A stretch of DNA of 64,000 bases. Source: Farysia itapuensis. Taxonomy: Eukaryota; Basidiomycota; Ustilaginomycetes; Ustilaginales; Ustilaginaceae. The position numbers and the translations under genes were made by a program. Below, piece by piece: positions 21,205-34,576 of this stretch. The stretch's first letter is position 1. Each line of letters begins with the position of its first letter. Location: contig JALBYC010000002.1 in the NCBI GenBank assembly GCA_023212645.1, positions 930,001 through 994,000 on the forward strand. Reading direction: 5' to 3'. The notes under the pieces were generated by a model. That model was not told the DNA's origin and ran no database searches. It was given only the letters and a program-made list of their open reading frames with translations.

Positions 21205-22506
21205 CTATGCTCCCTGGAAAGCTTCACTAGCTAGGGCTTTTGCGCGTCTGTCCTTGAGGGAGATAGCTGAAGATGGGGTCTGTGTCTGGTGGGGAGCCAT
21301 GGTCTTGTCCTCAAAGCTCTGCATGCCCTGAAGCCCCCATCGGCCGAGCATGGCCTTGTCAGCGGTCCAGCTTGAAGTGGGCGTGGTCAGCATCCGTTCG
21401 CCGGTGAAGATGGCGTTGGCACCAGCGAGGAAGGCCATAGCTTGCTCGGACTCGGTAAAGAGATGTCGGCCAGCGGCAAGACGAATAATGGAGCCGGGAA
21501 GGACCAGTCGTGCAGTCGACACAGTGCGGAGCATATCTTGGAACGAAATCGGCTCGTTGTTCTCCATGGGTGTGCCAGGAATTGCAACAAGCGCATTGAC
21601 AGGGAAGGACTCTGGGTGCTCCGGCAGATTGCTCATTTCCCAGATCAAACCAACTCGATCCTCGTGCTCTTCTCCCAGTCCCAAAATACCGCCAGAGCAG
21701 ACAGAGATGCCGGCCTCGCAGACGTTGGCAATGGTGGAGATACGGTCGTCATAGCTGCGGGTAGTCACGACCTTTTTGTAGTACTCGCGGGATGTGTCGA
21801 GGTTGTGGTTGTAGGCGGTAAGACCGGCCTCTTTGAGTTGCTTGGCCTGTTCCGGAGTAAGCATGCCCAGAGTTGTGCAGACCTCCATGCCCATGCCACG
21901 AATGCCTTTGACCATGTCAAGGATACGGTCAAAGCCGCGCTTTCGACCTCCTACCTCTCTCCAGGCAGCACCCATGCAGAATCGGGTACTTCCATTCTCC
22001 TTTGCTTTTCTGGCCTCGGCAAGCACGTTTTCGACGTCTTCGAGCTTGGAAGCGGTGGAAGGCGTGTCGTACTTGCTTGATTGGGAGCAGTAGCCGCAGT
22101 CCTCGGAGCAGCCTCCCTCCTTGATATTCATCAATGTGCAGAGCTGGACTCTGTTGGCAGAGTGGTGCATGCGATGGACGTTTGCCGCTCGAAAGACAAG
22201 CTCGAGCAAAGGCGAGTCATAGATCTGCTGCACTTCCTCGCGCTGCCAGTCATGTCGTACTGTTCCCTCAGAGTGAGCGTGGACGGAAGCAGCCATGTTG
22301 GACACATCGGGTGTTGCCGTGATGCTCGAAGCGGAAGAGCTACCACCGGACAGATCGGCTGGATCGACGGCTGTAGCACGGCCGCGTCTTGAAGCAGGCG
22401 CAGGCCTGACACTGAACGCCAGGGGCTGCGACTGTCGAGCAGCATTGACCAGGTTGACAAGCGGTCGGCCCAGCTGACCTGCAGCAGACTGACGAAGGAG
22501 GGACAT
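21205..22506 (-). CDS. BIO2: Biotin synthase, radical-SAM, mitochondrial
   Basis: 433 aa from the ATG at 22506, which has a strong context (CACC before ATG). The frame runs further upstream but only from a TTG, so I do not extend it. Biotin synthase inserts sulfur into dethiobiotin. The radical-SAM cysteines are C133, C137 and C140 (CSEDCGYC). Other landmarks are GSTRFCMGAAWR, YNHNLDTSREYY, GGILGLGEE, NALVAIPGTPME and the Arg of RLAAGRH. The first 70 or so residues are rich in Ser, Ala and Arg with few acids, fitting a mitochondrial presequence, where the Fe-S dependent enzyme works. Length and motifs are complete. Convergent with the two-cluster regulator. Confidence 0.97.
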   Translation of the reverse strand: MSLLRQSAAGQLGRPLVNLVNAARQSQPLAFSVRPAPASRRGRATAVDPADLSGGSSSASSITATPDVSNMAASVHAHSEGTVRHDWQREEVQQIYDSPLLELVFRAANVHRMHHSANRVQLCTLMNIKEGGCSEDCGYCSQSSKYDTPSTASKLEDVENVLAEARKAKENGSTRFCMGAAWREVGGRKRGFDRILDMVKGIRGMGMEVCTTLGMLTPEQAKQLKEAGLTAYNHNLDTSREYYKKVVTTRSYDDRISTIANVCEAGISVCSGGILGLGEEHEDRVGLIWEMSNLPEHPESFPVNALVAIPGTPMENNEPISFQDMLRTVSTARLVLPGSIIRLAAGRHLFTESEQAMAFLAGANAIFTGERMLTTPTSSWTADKAMLGRWGLQGMQSFEDKTMAPHQTQTPSSAISLKDRRAKALASEAFQGA

Positions 22507-26069
<3,563 letters not shown>

Positions 26070-26445
26070 ATGTCTTTGGTTCCGTTCTGTTTCGCTGCTA
26101 CGCACTGTAGATTTCAATGCCCTTTGTGGCCAACCCCAAAAAGCATCCTTTGTCAATTCAACGCTAGAGTTCCTGATACGCATACTTTTGGTGTGAGGAA
26201 ACGCGCAGATCGGGGAAAATTGCAAGTTGGTGAGATTTTGCTCGATTTGCTCGCCATGCGCCATATGCGCTAAATGGCTTTGGCGCGCGCATGGACCCTG
26301 AGTGGGCTTGTGCGTGTCAGTTGACAAGTGATAACGACACGTCTCAGCTCCACTTTGGGCAGGTGGCTCAGTAGCGCTCAGTTGATCGTCAATCCCCCCA
26401 TCCACTCTATACCTCATCTCTTTTCTCCCCTATCCCTGATGCACC
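26070..26445. other. Intergenic between DBP2 and the DUF1776 gene
   Basis: 376 bp, tandem genes. Should hold the DBP2 3' end and the promoter of the next gene. Nothing else recognised. Confidence 0.5.
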
Positions 26446-28623
26446 ATGCCTTCGCTCTCTGATCTAGAGAACTTCATCGAGGAAAATCTGCCGCGCAACT
26501 TGCAGGAGCTGCCTCACAGAGTCGCCGTTTCGATCCATGAGTACTACGAAGTGCTTTACGAGCAGCTCAACAAGTATGGACCTCCTCTCTCAGATTTACC
26601 CGCCCTGCCCTCCTTTGAAGAGCTGACGGGACGTATGCAAGATCTCGTCTCGCCCATCGCTGCTCCCGAACCTCCGATGCCACCGCCCCCTCCGCCTCTT
26701 ACGCGCATACAGAACTTCAATCTATGGACAAAGAACAACAGTAAGACCCTCTCCGTAGCTGGAAGTCTGCTCCTCGTCGGTCTGGGCACCCGCTATGCGT
26801 ACCAGAATGGTCTTATTTGGCTCCCTTATTTGGGACAGAGACCCAAAACGTCTGGCAGAAAGACCAGGCAGGTGCGTTCCAAGAATGGCGTGCGCCGGGA
26901 GGCAGTCATCGTGCTGGGTGCAGACACGTTGCTTGGTCGCTCCATGGCACTCCACTTTTCCAACCAGGGGTTCATCGTATTAGCGTCCGTCTCCTCGTCA
27001 GCATCCCTGGCTCAGTTCGAGAATCTTATCCCTCCAAGTTCGCGCGGCTATGTCAAAGCCCTTGTCTACGACGTCAACGACCCTGCAGGCTCGTTGCAGC
27101 CATTCGTTCGTGCTTTAAACGCCGCTCTCAGCCTAAAGTATCCTCTGACCAGCGCTGGAGACCCTTATGCACGTCCCGGAGAAAACATCAGCATTGCTGG
27201 CGTTGTCAATGCCCTCAGTTTTGTGGCTCCAGAAGATGATGTGGTCCTGTCCCGCGGCATGTCCGCCTCTGGATCATCCACGCTGGGTCTTCCCATCGTC
27301 AGAATGGCGCCTTCGCCCATGGCCGAGCTCCTGGACAAGCATGTTGTGGCAAGTCTCTGCGTCCTTGGCGCGCTTCTGCCAATCTTGCGTGCTTTGCCTA
27401 ATCGAGCAGACGGTACCGAAGACATGGACCCGGCAACTATGATCACCTTGGTCTCCAGTCCTGCCTCGCGGACGTCTCTTCCTCGTCAGGGCATCTTTTC
27501 TGTTATCGCCCAAGGGGTCACTGCCGGTGTACAGAGTTTGCGTCGAGAGTGTGAAGATGACACTTTCCACTCCAAGACTGCCAGCAACAGCAAAATTCCC
27601 TTGTCTTCATCAGTAGGGTCCGGGCTTCGACGCTCATCTAACTCAAGATCCGCGAGCAAGCAGCGAGACGTTCGTGTCACTGTTGTTGAGCTCCATTCGG
27701 GCTCGGTCTGGGGCGAGCCTAATGTCTCTTCTGGCTCTGCCGATGGCGTTACCACGGCTTCTGCCAGCACCGGATCGCTTCCCGTGAACACTCGTCCTTC
27801 TATCGGTAGATCGCCTTCGTCTTCCATCGGCACCCTGTGGCATCACCGATCGCCTACCTCGGCACCCGTACTGAACAAGGTCGGCGAGCTATTGCTCTCC
27901 ACCAAGCGGCGACTAAGACCCAGCTACACAGTCGGCACTTATACCTTCTCGTCCTACTGGCTGACGTTCAGCCATGCACTTTTCTCCATCGTGCCCACCA
28001 GCGTCGTTGACTTTGCGCTTACCTTGCGAAGGCAGCTTTCTCTCAGACGCGCGGGCCTAGTCGGAACTGTCGAGCACGCGTATCTGCCCTGGAACTGGAA
28101 TCTCAGCTCACAGCGACTGCAGCGACAAGCGCCTTCCTTGCCTATAGCTGGCCCTGGGCCTGGACCTGCTTCACACACTCACTCCCGTGCTTCTCTGCAG
28201 ACGTCCCGACAACCTCTGTCCCGTGCATACGAGATTCGCGACTCGGACGCGCAGAGCTTGCCTGAAAGCGATAAATCTTCGGGAGCAGGCTCGGCTTCGG
28301 GTATTCCCAGTAGCGTCCCATCGTCGGCCTACGGAGATAACGATGCAGATGCGGACGTCGAAGTTGACGAGAACGGTATTGCACGTAGCCCTTACCTAGG
28401 CGATGCTCCCCAGCAAAATGCCTCCTACTCGGCGAGCTACTCTTCGGACCGTACTGCTTCTTCAGGGCCCGTCTCGGGTGTGAGAGACGCATGGATGGGC
28501 CCGTCGAGCAACCGCGGAGCCAACTCGCCTGCCATCTACGCTTCTGACGCCGAGAGCAGAGATACAGACTCGCCGCTCGGAACCAGCTGGGTCGCTCTCG
28601 GCGATAGTCGACACTCTCAATGA
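26446..28623 (+). CDS. DUF1776-like protein with a Rossmann-type (SDR-like) domain
   Basis: 725 aa, single exon, ATG in a good context (GCACCATG). The N-terminus (residues 1-55, DLENFIEENLPRNLQELPHR) is amphipathic. A Pro-rich patch at about 75-85 is followed by a hydrophobic segment at about 102-122 (TLSVAGSLLLVGLGTRYAY) that could span a membrane. Next is a nucleotide-binding-like fold (AVIVLGADTLLGRSMALHF, residues 153-171) with later SDR-like strands (VNALSF, MITLVSSPASR). This arrangement matches the fungal DUF1776 family as I remember it, a poorly characterised group related to short-chain dehydrogenases. The motif GADTLLGR departs from the usual TGxxxGxG, so activity is uncertain. The last 160 residues are Ser-rich and disordered. 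Confidence 0.7.
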   Translation: MPSLSDLENFIEENLPRNLQELPHRVAVSIHEYYEVLYEQLNKYGPPLSDLPALPSFEELTGRMQDLVSPIAAPEPPMPPPPPPLTRIQNFNLWTKNNSKTLSVAGSLLLVGLGTRYAYQNGLIWLPYLGQRPKTSGRKTRQVRSKNGVRREAVIVLGADTLLGRSMALHFSNQGFIVLASVSSSASLAQFENLIPPSSRGYVKALVYDVNDPAGSLQPFVRALNAALSLKYPLTSAGDPYARPGENISIAGVVNALSFVAPEDDVVLSRGMSASGSSTLGLPIVRMAPSPMAELLDKHVVASLCVLGALLPILRALPNRADGTEDMDPATMITLVSSPASRTSLPRQGIFSVIAQGVTAGVQSLRRECEDDTFHSKTASNSKIPLSSSVGSGLRRSSNSRSASKQRDVRVTVVELHSGSVWGEPNVSSGSADGVTTASASTGSLPVNTRPSIGRSPSSSIGTLWHHRSPTSAPVLNKVGELLLSTKRRLRPSYTVGTYTFSSYWLTFSHALFSIVPTSVVDFALTLRRQLSLRRAGLVGTVEHAYLPWNWNLSSQRLQRQAPSLPIAGPGPGPASHTHSRASLQTSRQPLSRAYEIRDSDAQSLPESDKSSGAGSASGIPSSVPSSAYGDNDADADVEVDENGIARSPYLGDAPQQNASYSASYSSDRTASSGPVSGVRDAWMGPSSNRGANSPAIYASDAESRDTDSPLGTSWVALGDSRHSQ

Positions 28624-28757
28624 CCTGCTTTGCCCCCCCTTCCTGCCCCTCTGTATTATAATCGCACTCGTAGTATATTTGGCTCTCACCTCATGGTCTA
28701 TTGAATTTTGATACGCTAAGGAGACAGGAAAGGGGCGCAGTAAGGTGGGGGGGAAAA

Positions 28758-30656
28758 TTAGTCGGTGGAGGAGTAGGCTTGTTCGTGAATCTTGACGGCT
28801 CGACCGGAGGGGTCGGCAGCACAGCCCCAGTCGGCTCTTGGGATCCATCGAACGGCGGTGCTGGCCGCTGCGTCCGAGGGGAACCAGGACTCGAAGGTCT
28901 CGCGGATCATGTAGGCTTCCTTGGTGTCGGGCGTGTCGTTGGGGTACCTCTTTGCACGTTCCTGGAATTTCTCGTCGGTAATCACCTTTTCTGCGTGGTC
29001 TTTGATGCCATCAATCCAGGAGTAACCAACACCGTCGGAGAACTGTTCCTTTTGACGCCAGAGGATGTCTTCAGGGAGGTAAGGTTTGGCGTTGGTTTTG
29101 ATAGAGCCGCTGCCGTCACCACCGGCGTCGAGGTCGTCGGGAAGAACGTCGAATGCCTTTCGCAGAATGTATTTTTCCATCATGGGTCGTCCCTGGGCGT
29201 CGGTCTGTTGGAGCGAGCCTTTGGAGAACATCTTTGTTTCGGCATCCGTGTTCATTGCTACTTCGAGGAAGGCCTTGTCGAGGAAAGGCACGCGCGCTTC
29301 GAGCCCCCAGGCCATGGTCGATTTGTTAGCACGAAGACAATCTGCGGTGTGCAAGTTCTTGACCCGTCGAACACATTCCTGGTGGAACGAGGCACGGTCA
29401 GGAGCTGCGTGGAAGTACAGGTATCCGCCCAGGATCTCGTCGGAGCCCTCGCCGGAGAGCACCATCTTGACACCCATTGCCTTAATCTTGCGCGACAGCA
29501 AGTACATGGGAGTACTAGCCCGGACCGTCGTCACGTCGTATGTCTCGAGATGGAAAATAACATCGGCAATCGCGTCCAGACCTTCTTGCACGGTAAATGT
29601 GTATTCGTGGTGCACGGTTCCAAGGAACTGAGCGGCCTTGCGCGCGGCAATCAGATCGGGTGAGCCAGGCAGACCGATCGAGAAGGAGTGGAGTCGAGGC
29701 CAAGCAGCCAAGTTCTGCACCTCATCTTCGGCATCCTCGTCCAGACCGACGGGTAGTTTCTGGCCGTTGGCGTCGCCAGCAGGCGTAGTGAGACCTCTTG
29801 CTCGTCGAGCTTGTCGCTCTTCCCACGCTTTGCGCTGCAAATCCGCCATCTTGTCGGTCTCTCTTGCTGCGATCGAGGCAATCAATGACGAGTCAAGACC
29901 ACCAGACAGCAGAACACCGTAGGGTACTTCGGACATGAGACGCTTTCGCACTGCTTTTTCCAAAGTTTCGCGAATCAACTTTAGGTCGACCGGGTTGCTG
30001 GGGATAACGGCACCGTCGGCATCGCCGTCCCACCAAGTAGGGGTGTAGTATCGAACAGTCTCTTTGCCCTGCTCCAAGCTCGAGTCGTAAAAATGACCCG
30101 GAGGGAAACCGCGGATGCGATCGCACTCTTCGTGAATGGCTTTCAGCTCAGACGAAAAGTACAGAGCGCCGGGATACTTGTAACTCCAGCCTTGGTACAA
30201 AGTAGTGATGCCGATAGGGTCTCGTGCAGCGATAACACGGTGAGGAGTGTGTGTAGTGTCGAGCAGAATGAAGGAGAACATGCCATCCAGCATCTTGACA
30301 AAGTCGGAGCCGTGTTCCTTGTACAAGTGAAGAATAACTTCGCAGTCAGACTCTGTCTTGAATTCGGCGTGCTGGTCTTTGAGACCCTTACGAAGCTGTC
30401 GGTGGTTGTAGATCTCTCCGTTGACGGCCAGAATGAGCTTTCCATCAGTAGAGACAAGGGGCTGGGCACCTGTAGAGATACCGACAATGGCAAGACGCTC
30501 GTGGCAAAGAATGGATCCTTTCGTGCCAGACTCTTGCGTTACCACACACCCGGACCAATCGGGTCCACGATGGCGAATGCAGCGCGACATGTTGAGCATC
30601 TTGCTCCTGTAAGCAGCCGCATCAGGGTGATGGATACAGCCTAGAATGCCGCACAT
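28758..30656 (-). CDS. ASN1: Asparagine synthetase (glutamine-hydrolysing)
   Basis: 632 aa from the ATG at 30656 ([11 protein letters not shown]). Cys2 becomes the N-terminal nucleophile after Met removal, which fixes the start; the upstream frame is not used. The enzyme converts aspartate, glutamine and ATP to asparagine. The glutaminase domain (residues 1 to about 210) shows [26 protein letters not shown] and [10 protein letters not shown]. The synthetase domain has the ATP pyrophosphatase loop [17 protein letters not shown], then [18 protein letters not shown] and [18 protein letters not shown]. An acidic and Gly-rich insert of about 40 residues follows the P-loop helix. Convergent with the DUF1776 gene (134 bp) and divergent from IPI3 (248 bp). 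Confidence 0.97.
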   Translation of the reverse strand: MCGILGCIHHPDAAAYRSKMLNMSRCIRHRGPDWSGCVVTQESGTKGSILCHERLAIVGISTGAQPLVSTDGKLILAVNGEIYNHRQLRKGLKDQHAEFKTESDCEVILHLYKEHGSDFVKMLDGMFSFILLDTTHTPHRVIAARDPIGITTLYQGWSYKYPGALYFSSELKAIHEECDRIRGFPPGHFYDSSLEQGKETVRYYTPTWWDGDADGAVIPSNPVDLKLIRETLEKAVRKRLMSEVPYGVLLSGGLDSSLIASIAARETDKMADLQRKAWEERQARRARGLTTPAGDANGQKLPVGLDEDAEDEVQNLAAWPRLHSFSIGLPGSPDLIAARKAAQFLGTVHHEYTFTVQEGLDAIADVIFHLETYDVTTVRASTPMYLLSRKIKAMGVKMVLSGEGSDEILGGYLYFHAAPDRASFHQECVRRVKNLHTADCLRANKSTMAWGLEARVPFLDKAFLEVAMNTDAETKMFSKGSLQQTDAQGRPMMEKYILRKAFDVLPDDLDAGGDGSGSIKTNAKPYLPEDILWRQKEQFSDGVGYSWIDGIKDHAEKVITDEKFQERAKRYPNDTPDTKEAYMIRETFESWFPSDAAASTAVRWIPRADWGCAADPSGRAVKIHEQAYSSTD

Positions 30657-30904
30657 GATGAAGCAAAGTTGGTTGTGCTGAGGCAGGAAGAAGACACTGC
30701 TCGCTGCCAAGAATATGACTCGTTTGGCCTTTTCCGATCTTCTTCCCGCTCCGCGCTCCTTATCTCGACTCACCGCAAACTGACATCTCAGTCACGTGCC
30801 AATGTCCGACTTCCGAATGTCCACTTTTTTTTTGGAATTTCCTACACCATTCTTCCGTGTAAGAGCTGTGTGGCCTGTCTTCCTGGCAGTGAGGACAAGG
30901 CAAG

Positions 30905-32521
30905 ATGGCGAGCACCTCTCTTTTCGCACAAGAATGCCTGCTGTACTCAACAGCAGCCTCCTCTTCGCTAATTGGGTCAATGGGCCTGACTTCGCTCTCG
31001 GCTCCGAGCTCCACAACGACATTGTTGTCCTTCAAAGGCTTGTCCGACCCGCCATTACAGTCCGTTTCCTTTGTGCCTACGTCACCAAACCCGTCATTGT
31101 CAGGCGCAGGAGGACTGGTTTTCCAGCTGGAAAACAATAAAGCAACGCTAAATGTATACTCGTGGCAGAAGGACCATCCAATTCAGCGCATTATCTTGCC
31201 GCAAAAGCTCTCGTGCATCTCTTGCTCTCCTGACGGCCAACTTCTCGCTGCAGGATCTTTTGACGGTCGCATATTCCTTTGGCAGGTCTGCACTGGCGAT
31301 CTGCTCTCTTCGTTTGATGCACACTATCGAGCAGTCACTGTACTGAGATGGAGTCCAGACGGCGCGGCTCTCGTGACAGGCTCCGAGGATTCTCGCATCT
31401 TGGTGTGGAGTCTGGCCGGTCTTTTGGCCCCGCAAGATCAGACTAGCTCATCTATCACCAGCTCAGACAGCAATCCTACGCCCTATTGCATACTCTCGGA
31501 TCACAATCTGGCAATTACTGACATTCAGGTGCTGGGTGTACGTTTCCCCAACCAGATCACTATCGTCTCCAGCTCTGCAGATGCCACTGTTAAGATGTGG
31601 GACGTGAGAACACGATCACTTCAGAGCACATTTGCGTTTGAACAGCCGATCGGGAAAGTAGCCGTTGATCCCACACAACGCTGCTTCTTTGCATCTTCTG
31701 CACCGACCTCGGCAAACCCCATCGTTTATCGAATCGACCTCTTTCGCAAGCGCAGCGCTGCAAGCACTGCACCTCAGGCTCAGTCTGGATCTTCTGCATT
31801 CGAATTCTCATCTGATGCACTGAAAGGTCTTTCATCCGTCGAGGCAAGAGGATTCGGTGGGCCAGGGGACGTCGAACGTATTAGCTCAACCGAAGGCACT
31901 TCCTCGGGTACCAACTTCATCCCTATTAAGGAACCCATCACATCCCTGTGTCTCAGCGCGAACGCCACTTTCTTGTGCATCGGAACGTCAGCAGGCAATC
32001 TCTCAATCCTGGACGTGTCCAACTCCCAGATCCTCAAGGCGGTAACATTGCTGGGTAATGCCAAGAGCTCATCCATATCTGGTCACAATGCTGTCACCAA
32101 TCTTTGCGTCCTGCCACGCCCGCGAGACTTGCAAGGCAGCTGGGTCGCTTCTGCGTCTTCCTCTGCTGGCATCCCGGTACTTCCCGTCGCCAATTTTAAG
32201 AGAAACGCGCTTGCGTCGGAAGACGATCGGAACGTGTCGCCCTACCACACGCGCATTGCCGCTACTGCACCGACTTTTGTGGAAGACCTCATCGATCCGA
32301 CTTGGGACAGCTCGCTAGTATCTACTGCAACCTTACCGTCCGTCACGACCAAAAGAGCACCCGCCGTTGCTACTCAAGACACACAGGATACAGCCAGGCT
32401 GGCGCAAGAGGTGGAGAGTTTGAAAGCACAGCTGGCCAAAGCAAAAGCAATCAACGACGAGATGTGGACCCGCTTAGTTCAAGACCGTCTCGCTAACCCA
32501 GCGTCCACCCCGTCGGCGTAG
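30905..32521 (+). CDS. IPI3: Pre-rRNA processing WD40 protein Ipi3 (WDR18-like)
   Basis: 538 aa, single exon. WD40 blades are visible (LSCISCSPDGQLLAAGSFDG, VTVLRWSPDGAALVTGSEDS, ITIVSSSADATVKMWDVRT, SLCLSANATFLCIGTSAG). The C-terminal helix (LAQEVESLKAQLAKAKAIN) is a short coiled coil, as at the C-terminus of Ipi3/WDR18. Ipi3 works with Rix1 and Ipi1 in the Rix1 complex, which joins pre-60S particles with the Rea1 ATPase and is needed for ITS2 processing. The WD40 fold alone is not specific; the IPI3 call rests on the early position of the blades, the LASGSxDG-type sequence and the C-terminal coiled coil. Confidence 0.8.
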   Translation: MASTSLFAQECLLYSTAASSSLIGSMGLTSLSAPSSTTTLLSFKGLSDPPLQSVSFVPTSPNPSLSGAGGLVFQLENNKATLNVYSWQKDHPIQRIILPQKLSCISCSPDGQLLAAGSFDGRIFLWQVCTGDLLSSFDAHYRAVTVLRWSPDGAALVTGSEDSRILVWSLAGLLAPQDQTSSSITSSDSNPTPYCILSDHNLAITDIQVLGVRFPNQITIVSSSADATVKMWDVRTRSLQSTFAFEQPIGKVAVDPTQRCFFASSAPTSANPIVYRIDLFRKRSAASTAPQAQSGSSAFEFSSDALKGLSSVEARGFGGPGDVERISSTEGTSSGTNFIPIKEPITSLCLSANATFLCIGTSAGNLSILDVSNSQILKAVTLLGNAKSSSISGHNAVTNLCVLPRPRDLQGSWVASASSSAGIPVLPVANFKRNALASEDDRNVSPYHTRIAATAPTFVEDLIDPTWDSSLVSTATLPSVTTKRAPAVATQDTQDTARLAQEVESLKAQLAKAKAINDEMWTRLVQDRLANPASTPSA

Positions 32522-32675
32522 ATGTTAACAGAAAATGCACATACCCACACAAAGCACCAGCATGAAAGAGAAAGTAACCACAGCACGCAAGACTAAGGAG
32601 GTACGAGAAATAATGAAGGTCCGTAGGGTTTGAGGATGTGTACAGAGTGCGAGGTGAGAACATGTTCGCGTGTCA

Positions 32676-33854
32676 TTAGAGTGCAATTACAGCCACCACG
32701 GTGATCAGGCCTGCGGCGAGAGTGGCGGCGGAAAGGGAGACTGCGAGGGAAGAGGCGCTGTTGGGTGTTGTGGTGGAACCTTGGCTGTTGCCGTTAGCTG
32801 CAGCACTACCGTCCGCTCGCGATGAGGTGGCAGCAGGTCCAACAGAGGCTGAAGCCGTAGACGAAGGAGAGGATGAACCTGTCGTCGTGCTCCCTCCTGC
32901 ACTTGAAGATGACGTGGACGCTGAAGCAACGCCACTCGCTGCCAGAAGGCCGTGGCGCAGAGTGCTGACCGTCGAGCATTGGCTACTGGAAGGAGCAGGG
33001 TGAGCGGAAGGAGTGACAGCCTCACCCTGTCGGAAGGTAGAGCCACTGTAGATACCTTGGAGCATGGCAATATCTCCATCGCAGCTCTCAAACGTGCCAG
33101 CCTCGTAGTTGGCTGGAATGTTCCAGTAGCATCCGAGGACATCGTAGATGTGCTGGCACTGGTCGGCAGCGCGCTCACCCCAGCATGCACGGATGCAGAA
33201 CCTGTCCCACGACATAAAGTTGGTCCACTCCGAGACAAAGAATGGCTGTCCGTTGGTAGCCGGGTTGGCAGTGGTGTAGAGAACGCCTCCGATGGGGTTT
33301 CCGAGATCGTCGGCTCCGTGTGGGTCGAACTCGCCTCCCTCGTCGCCTTCGGGTATCAAGAGCGAGGTGAAATCACCCACTCCTGTCACTTGGACGTAGT
33401 CTCTTGTGCGGACAAAGTGAGCGCCGGTGATGGATCCATCGGGGATAAGACGGGTGCCGTGACGATCGGTAGTGCAGTAGGCAACACCGCTTCGCTCTTT
33501 CTCACCAACAGTGCCAAACTCGGCAGGACCCCAGAGACAGAAGTCCTCGAGCGAGTTGACGTAAGCAGTCTGGCACATGGAGTCTTGATTCCAGGCATTA
33601 CTAGCACACGTGTTGTAGCCGGATTGCGGCTCTCCACCGGGCTGACCACCTTCGCCCGACTGGATGCGGTTGCTGCCCATGTACTGATCCGGGATCTGGG
33701 AGATAGGATAGGTGGCTTTTGGCTGCCACTGTGTCCATGTCTTTGTGGGCTGGTTGCGGTCAAGATCGGTGAGTGCCTCTGGGTCACCCTGAGCATGGGC
33801 AAGTTTGGCTACAGCGAGTAGCGCAGCTACTACCGACAATGTGAACTTGGTCAT
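32676..33854 (-). CDS. Secreted GPI-type glycoprotein, similar to basidiomycete macrophage-activating glycoprotein
   Basis: 392 aa. A signal peptide at residues 1-21 (MTKFTLSVVAALLAVAKLAHA) is followed by a Cys-rich extracellular domain containing TWTQWQPKATYPISQIPDQY, CQTAYVNSLEDFCLWGP, YCTTDRHGTRLIP, YVQVTGVGDF, DPHGADDLGNPIGG and a series of paired cysteines. Then come a Ser/Thr-rich stalk and a hydrophobic C-terminus (SAATLAAGLITVVAVIAL) fitting a GPI-attachment signal. The core pattern matches the family annotated in basidiomycetes as macrophage-activating glycoprotein, a name from an immunological assay; the cellular role is not known. Probably cell-wall or plasma-membrane attached. Divergent from APN1, with a 722-bp gap that may hold more elaborate regulation. 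Confidence 0.8.
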   Translation of the reverse strand: MTKFTLSVVAALLAVAKLAHAQGDPEALTDLDRNQPTKTWTQWQPKATYPISQIPDQYMGSNRIQSGEGGQPGGEPQSGYNTCASNAWNQDSMCQTAYVNSLEDFCLWGPAEFGTVGEKERSGVAYCTTDRHGTRLIPDGSITGAHFVRTRDYVQVTGVGDFTSLLIPEGDEGGEFDPHGADDLGNPIGGVLYTTANPATNGQPFFVSEWTNFMSWDRFCIRACWGERAADQCQHIYDVLGCYWNIPANYEAGTFESCDGDIAMLQGIYSGSTFRQGEAVTPSAHPAPSSSQCSTVSTLRHGLLAASGVASASTSSSSAGGSTTTGSSSPSSTASASVGPAATSSRADGSAAANGNSQGSTTTPNSASSLAVSLSAATLAAGLITVVAVIAL

Positions 33855-34576
33855 GATGAAGAAACGCTAAGAAGGTGTGGACGGACGAAGAACCGATGGG
33901 TTGCTCACGGGAACAGCGGATCCTAATATGAACGTTGTGGAATACCAGCGCCAGTGCGCCAAGACACTTGAGCACAGCATGCTCGGCGTCTTGTGCGCGG
34001 AGAATACGCAGCTGATGATGTTATCATCTACGGAACGGGGAGCGAATGCGGAACAGCGAGACGTTCAACTTGCCTTCATGCCGAGGTGCGCCAAGGGCAT
34101 ACACTTGTACACTGCAAAGAGACCCACAACGTACTATTTCAATTCATTCTTCACTGTCAGCGGGTATGCGGGACGGTGTCGAGAGTGTGTTGACTGTGTT
34201 GTTGGCGAATGCCAAGCCGAGTTGAGAGCGTCGAGTTTTGGCTTGGCGCACTGTTGGACATTTTCTCTGTTTTTCTTGGCAGTCGCAAACGCGCGTGGTT
34301 GCCTTGGCACTCCGGCTCTCTGCCAGGAATCCCATCTGCAAGCCCTGCAGAAGATCGACGGCTTGGCATCGTCGCCACTGGTGCGCTAATACCCTGGCGA
34401 TGCCATCACCCACATCATCTTGCATTGACGATGGCTAAGGGTGCAGCCCACACTCACGCTTGAGCTGTCCAAAAGTGGGAACAATGAGAGCAAGATCTCA
34501 CCTCCACACGAATAACGAATGACAGGTCACTGACATCAACCTTGCCTGCTTACGCAAAACAAACGCGGCACTTACA
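33855..34576. promoter_or_regulatory. Long shared intergenic region between the GPI glycoprotein gene and APN1
   Basis: 722 bp between divergent starts. An open stretch at 33877-34389 begins only at a GTG and has no protein features. No RNA gene or repeat recognised. Confidence 0.5.

Noticed and set aside
28701..29663. 320-codon antisense frame over the ASN1 gene
   Set aside because: Asparagine synthetase motifs on the minus strand are continuous; the other strand is a codon-bias shadow.
32952..33821. 289-codon plus-strand frame over the GPI glycoprotein gene
   Set aside because: The minus strand has signal peptide, Cys pattern and GPI signal; the plus frame has none.
33877..34389. 170-codon frame upstream of APN1
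   Set aside because: Starts only at GTG, has irregular composition and no family features.
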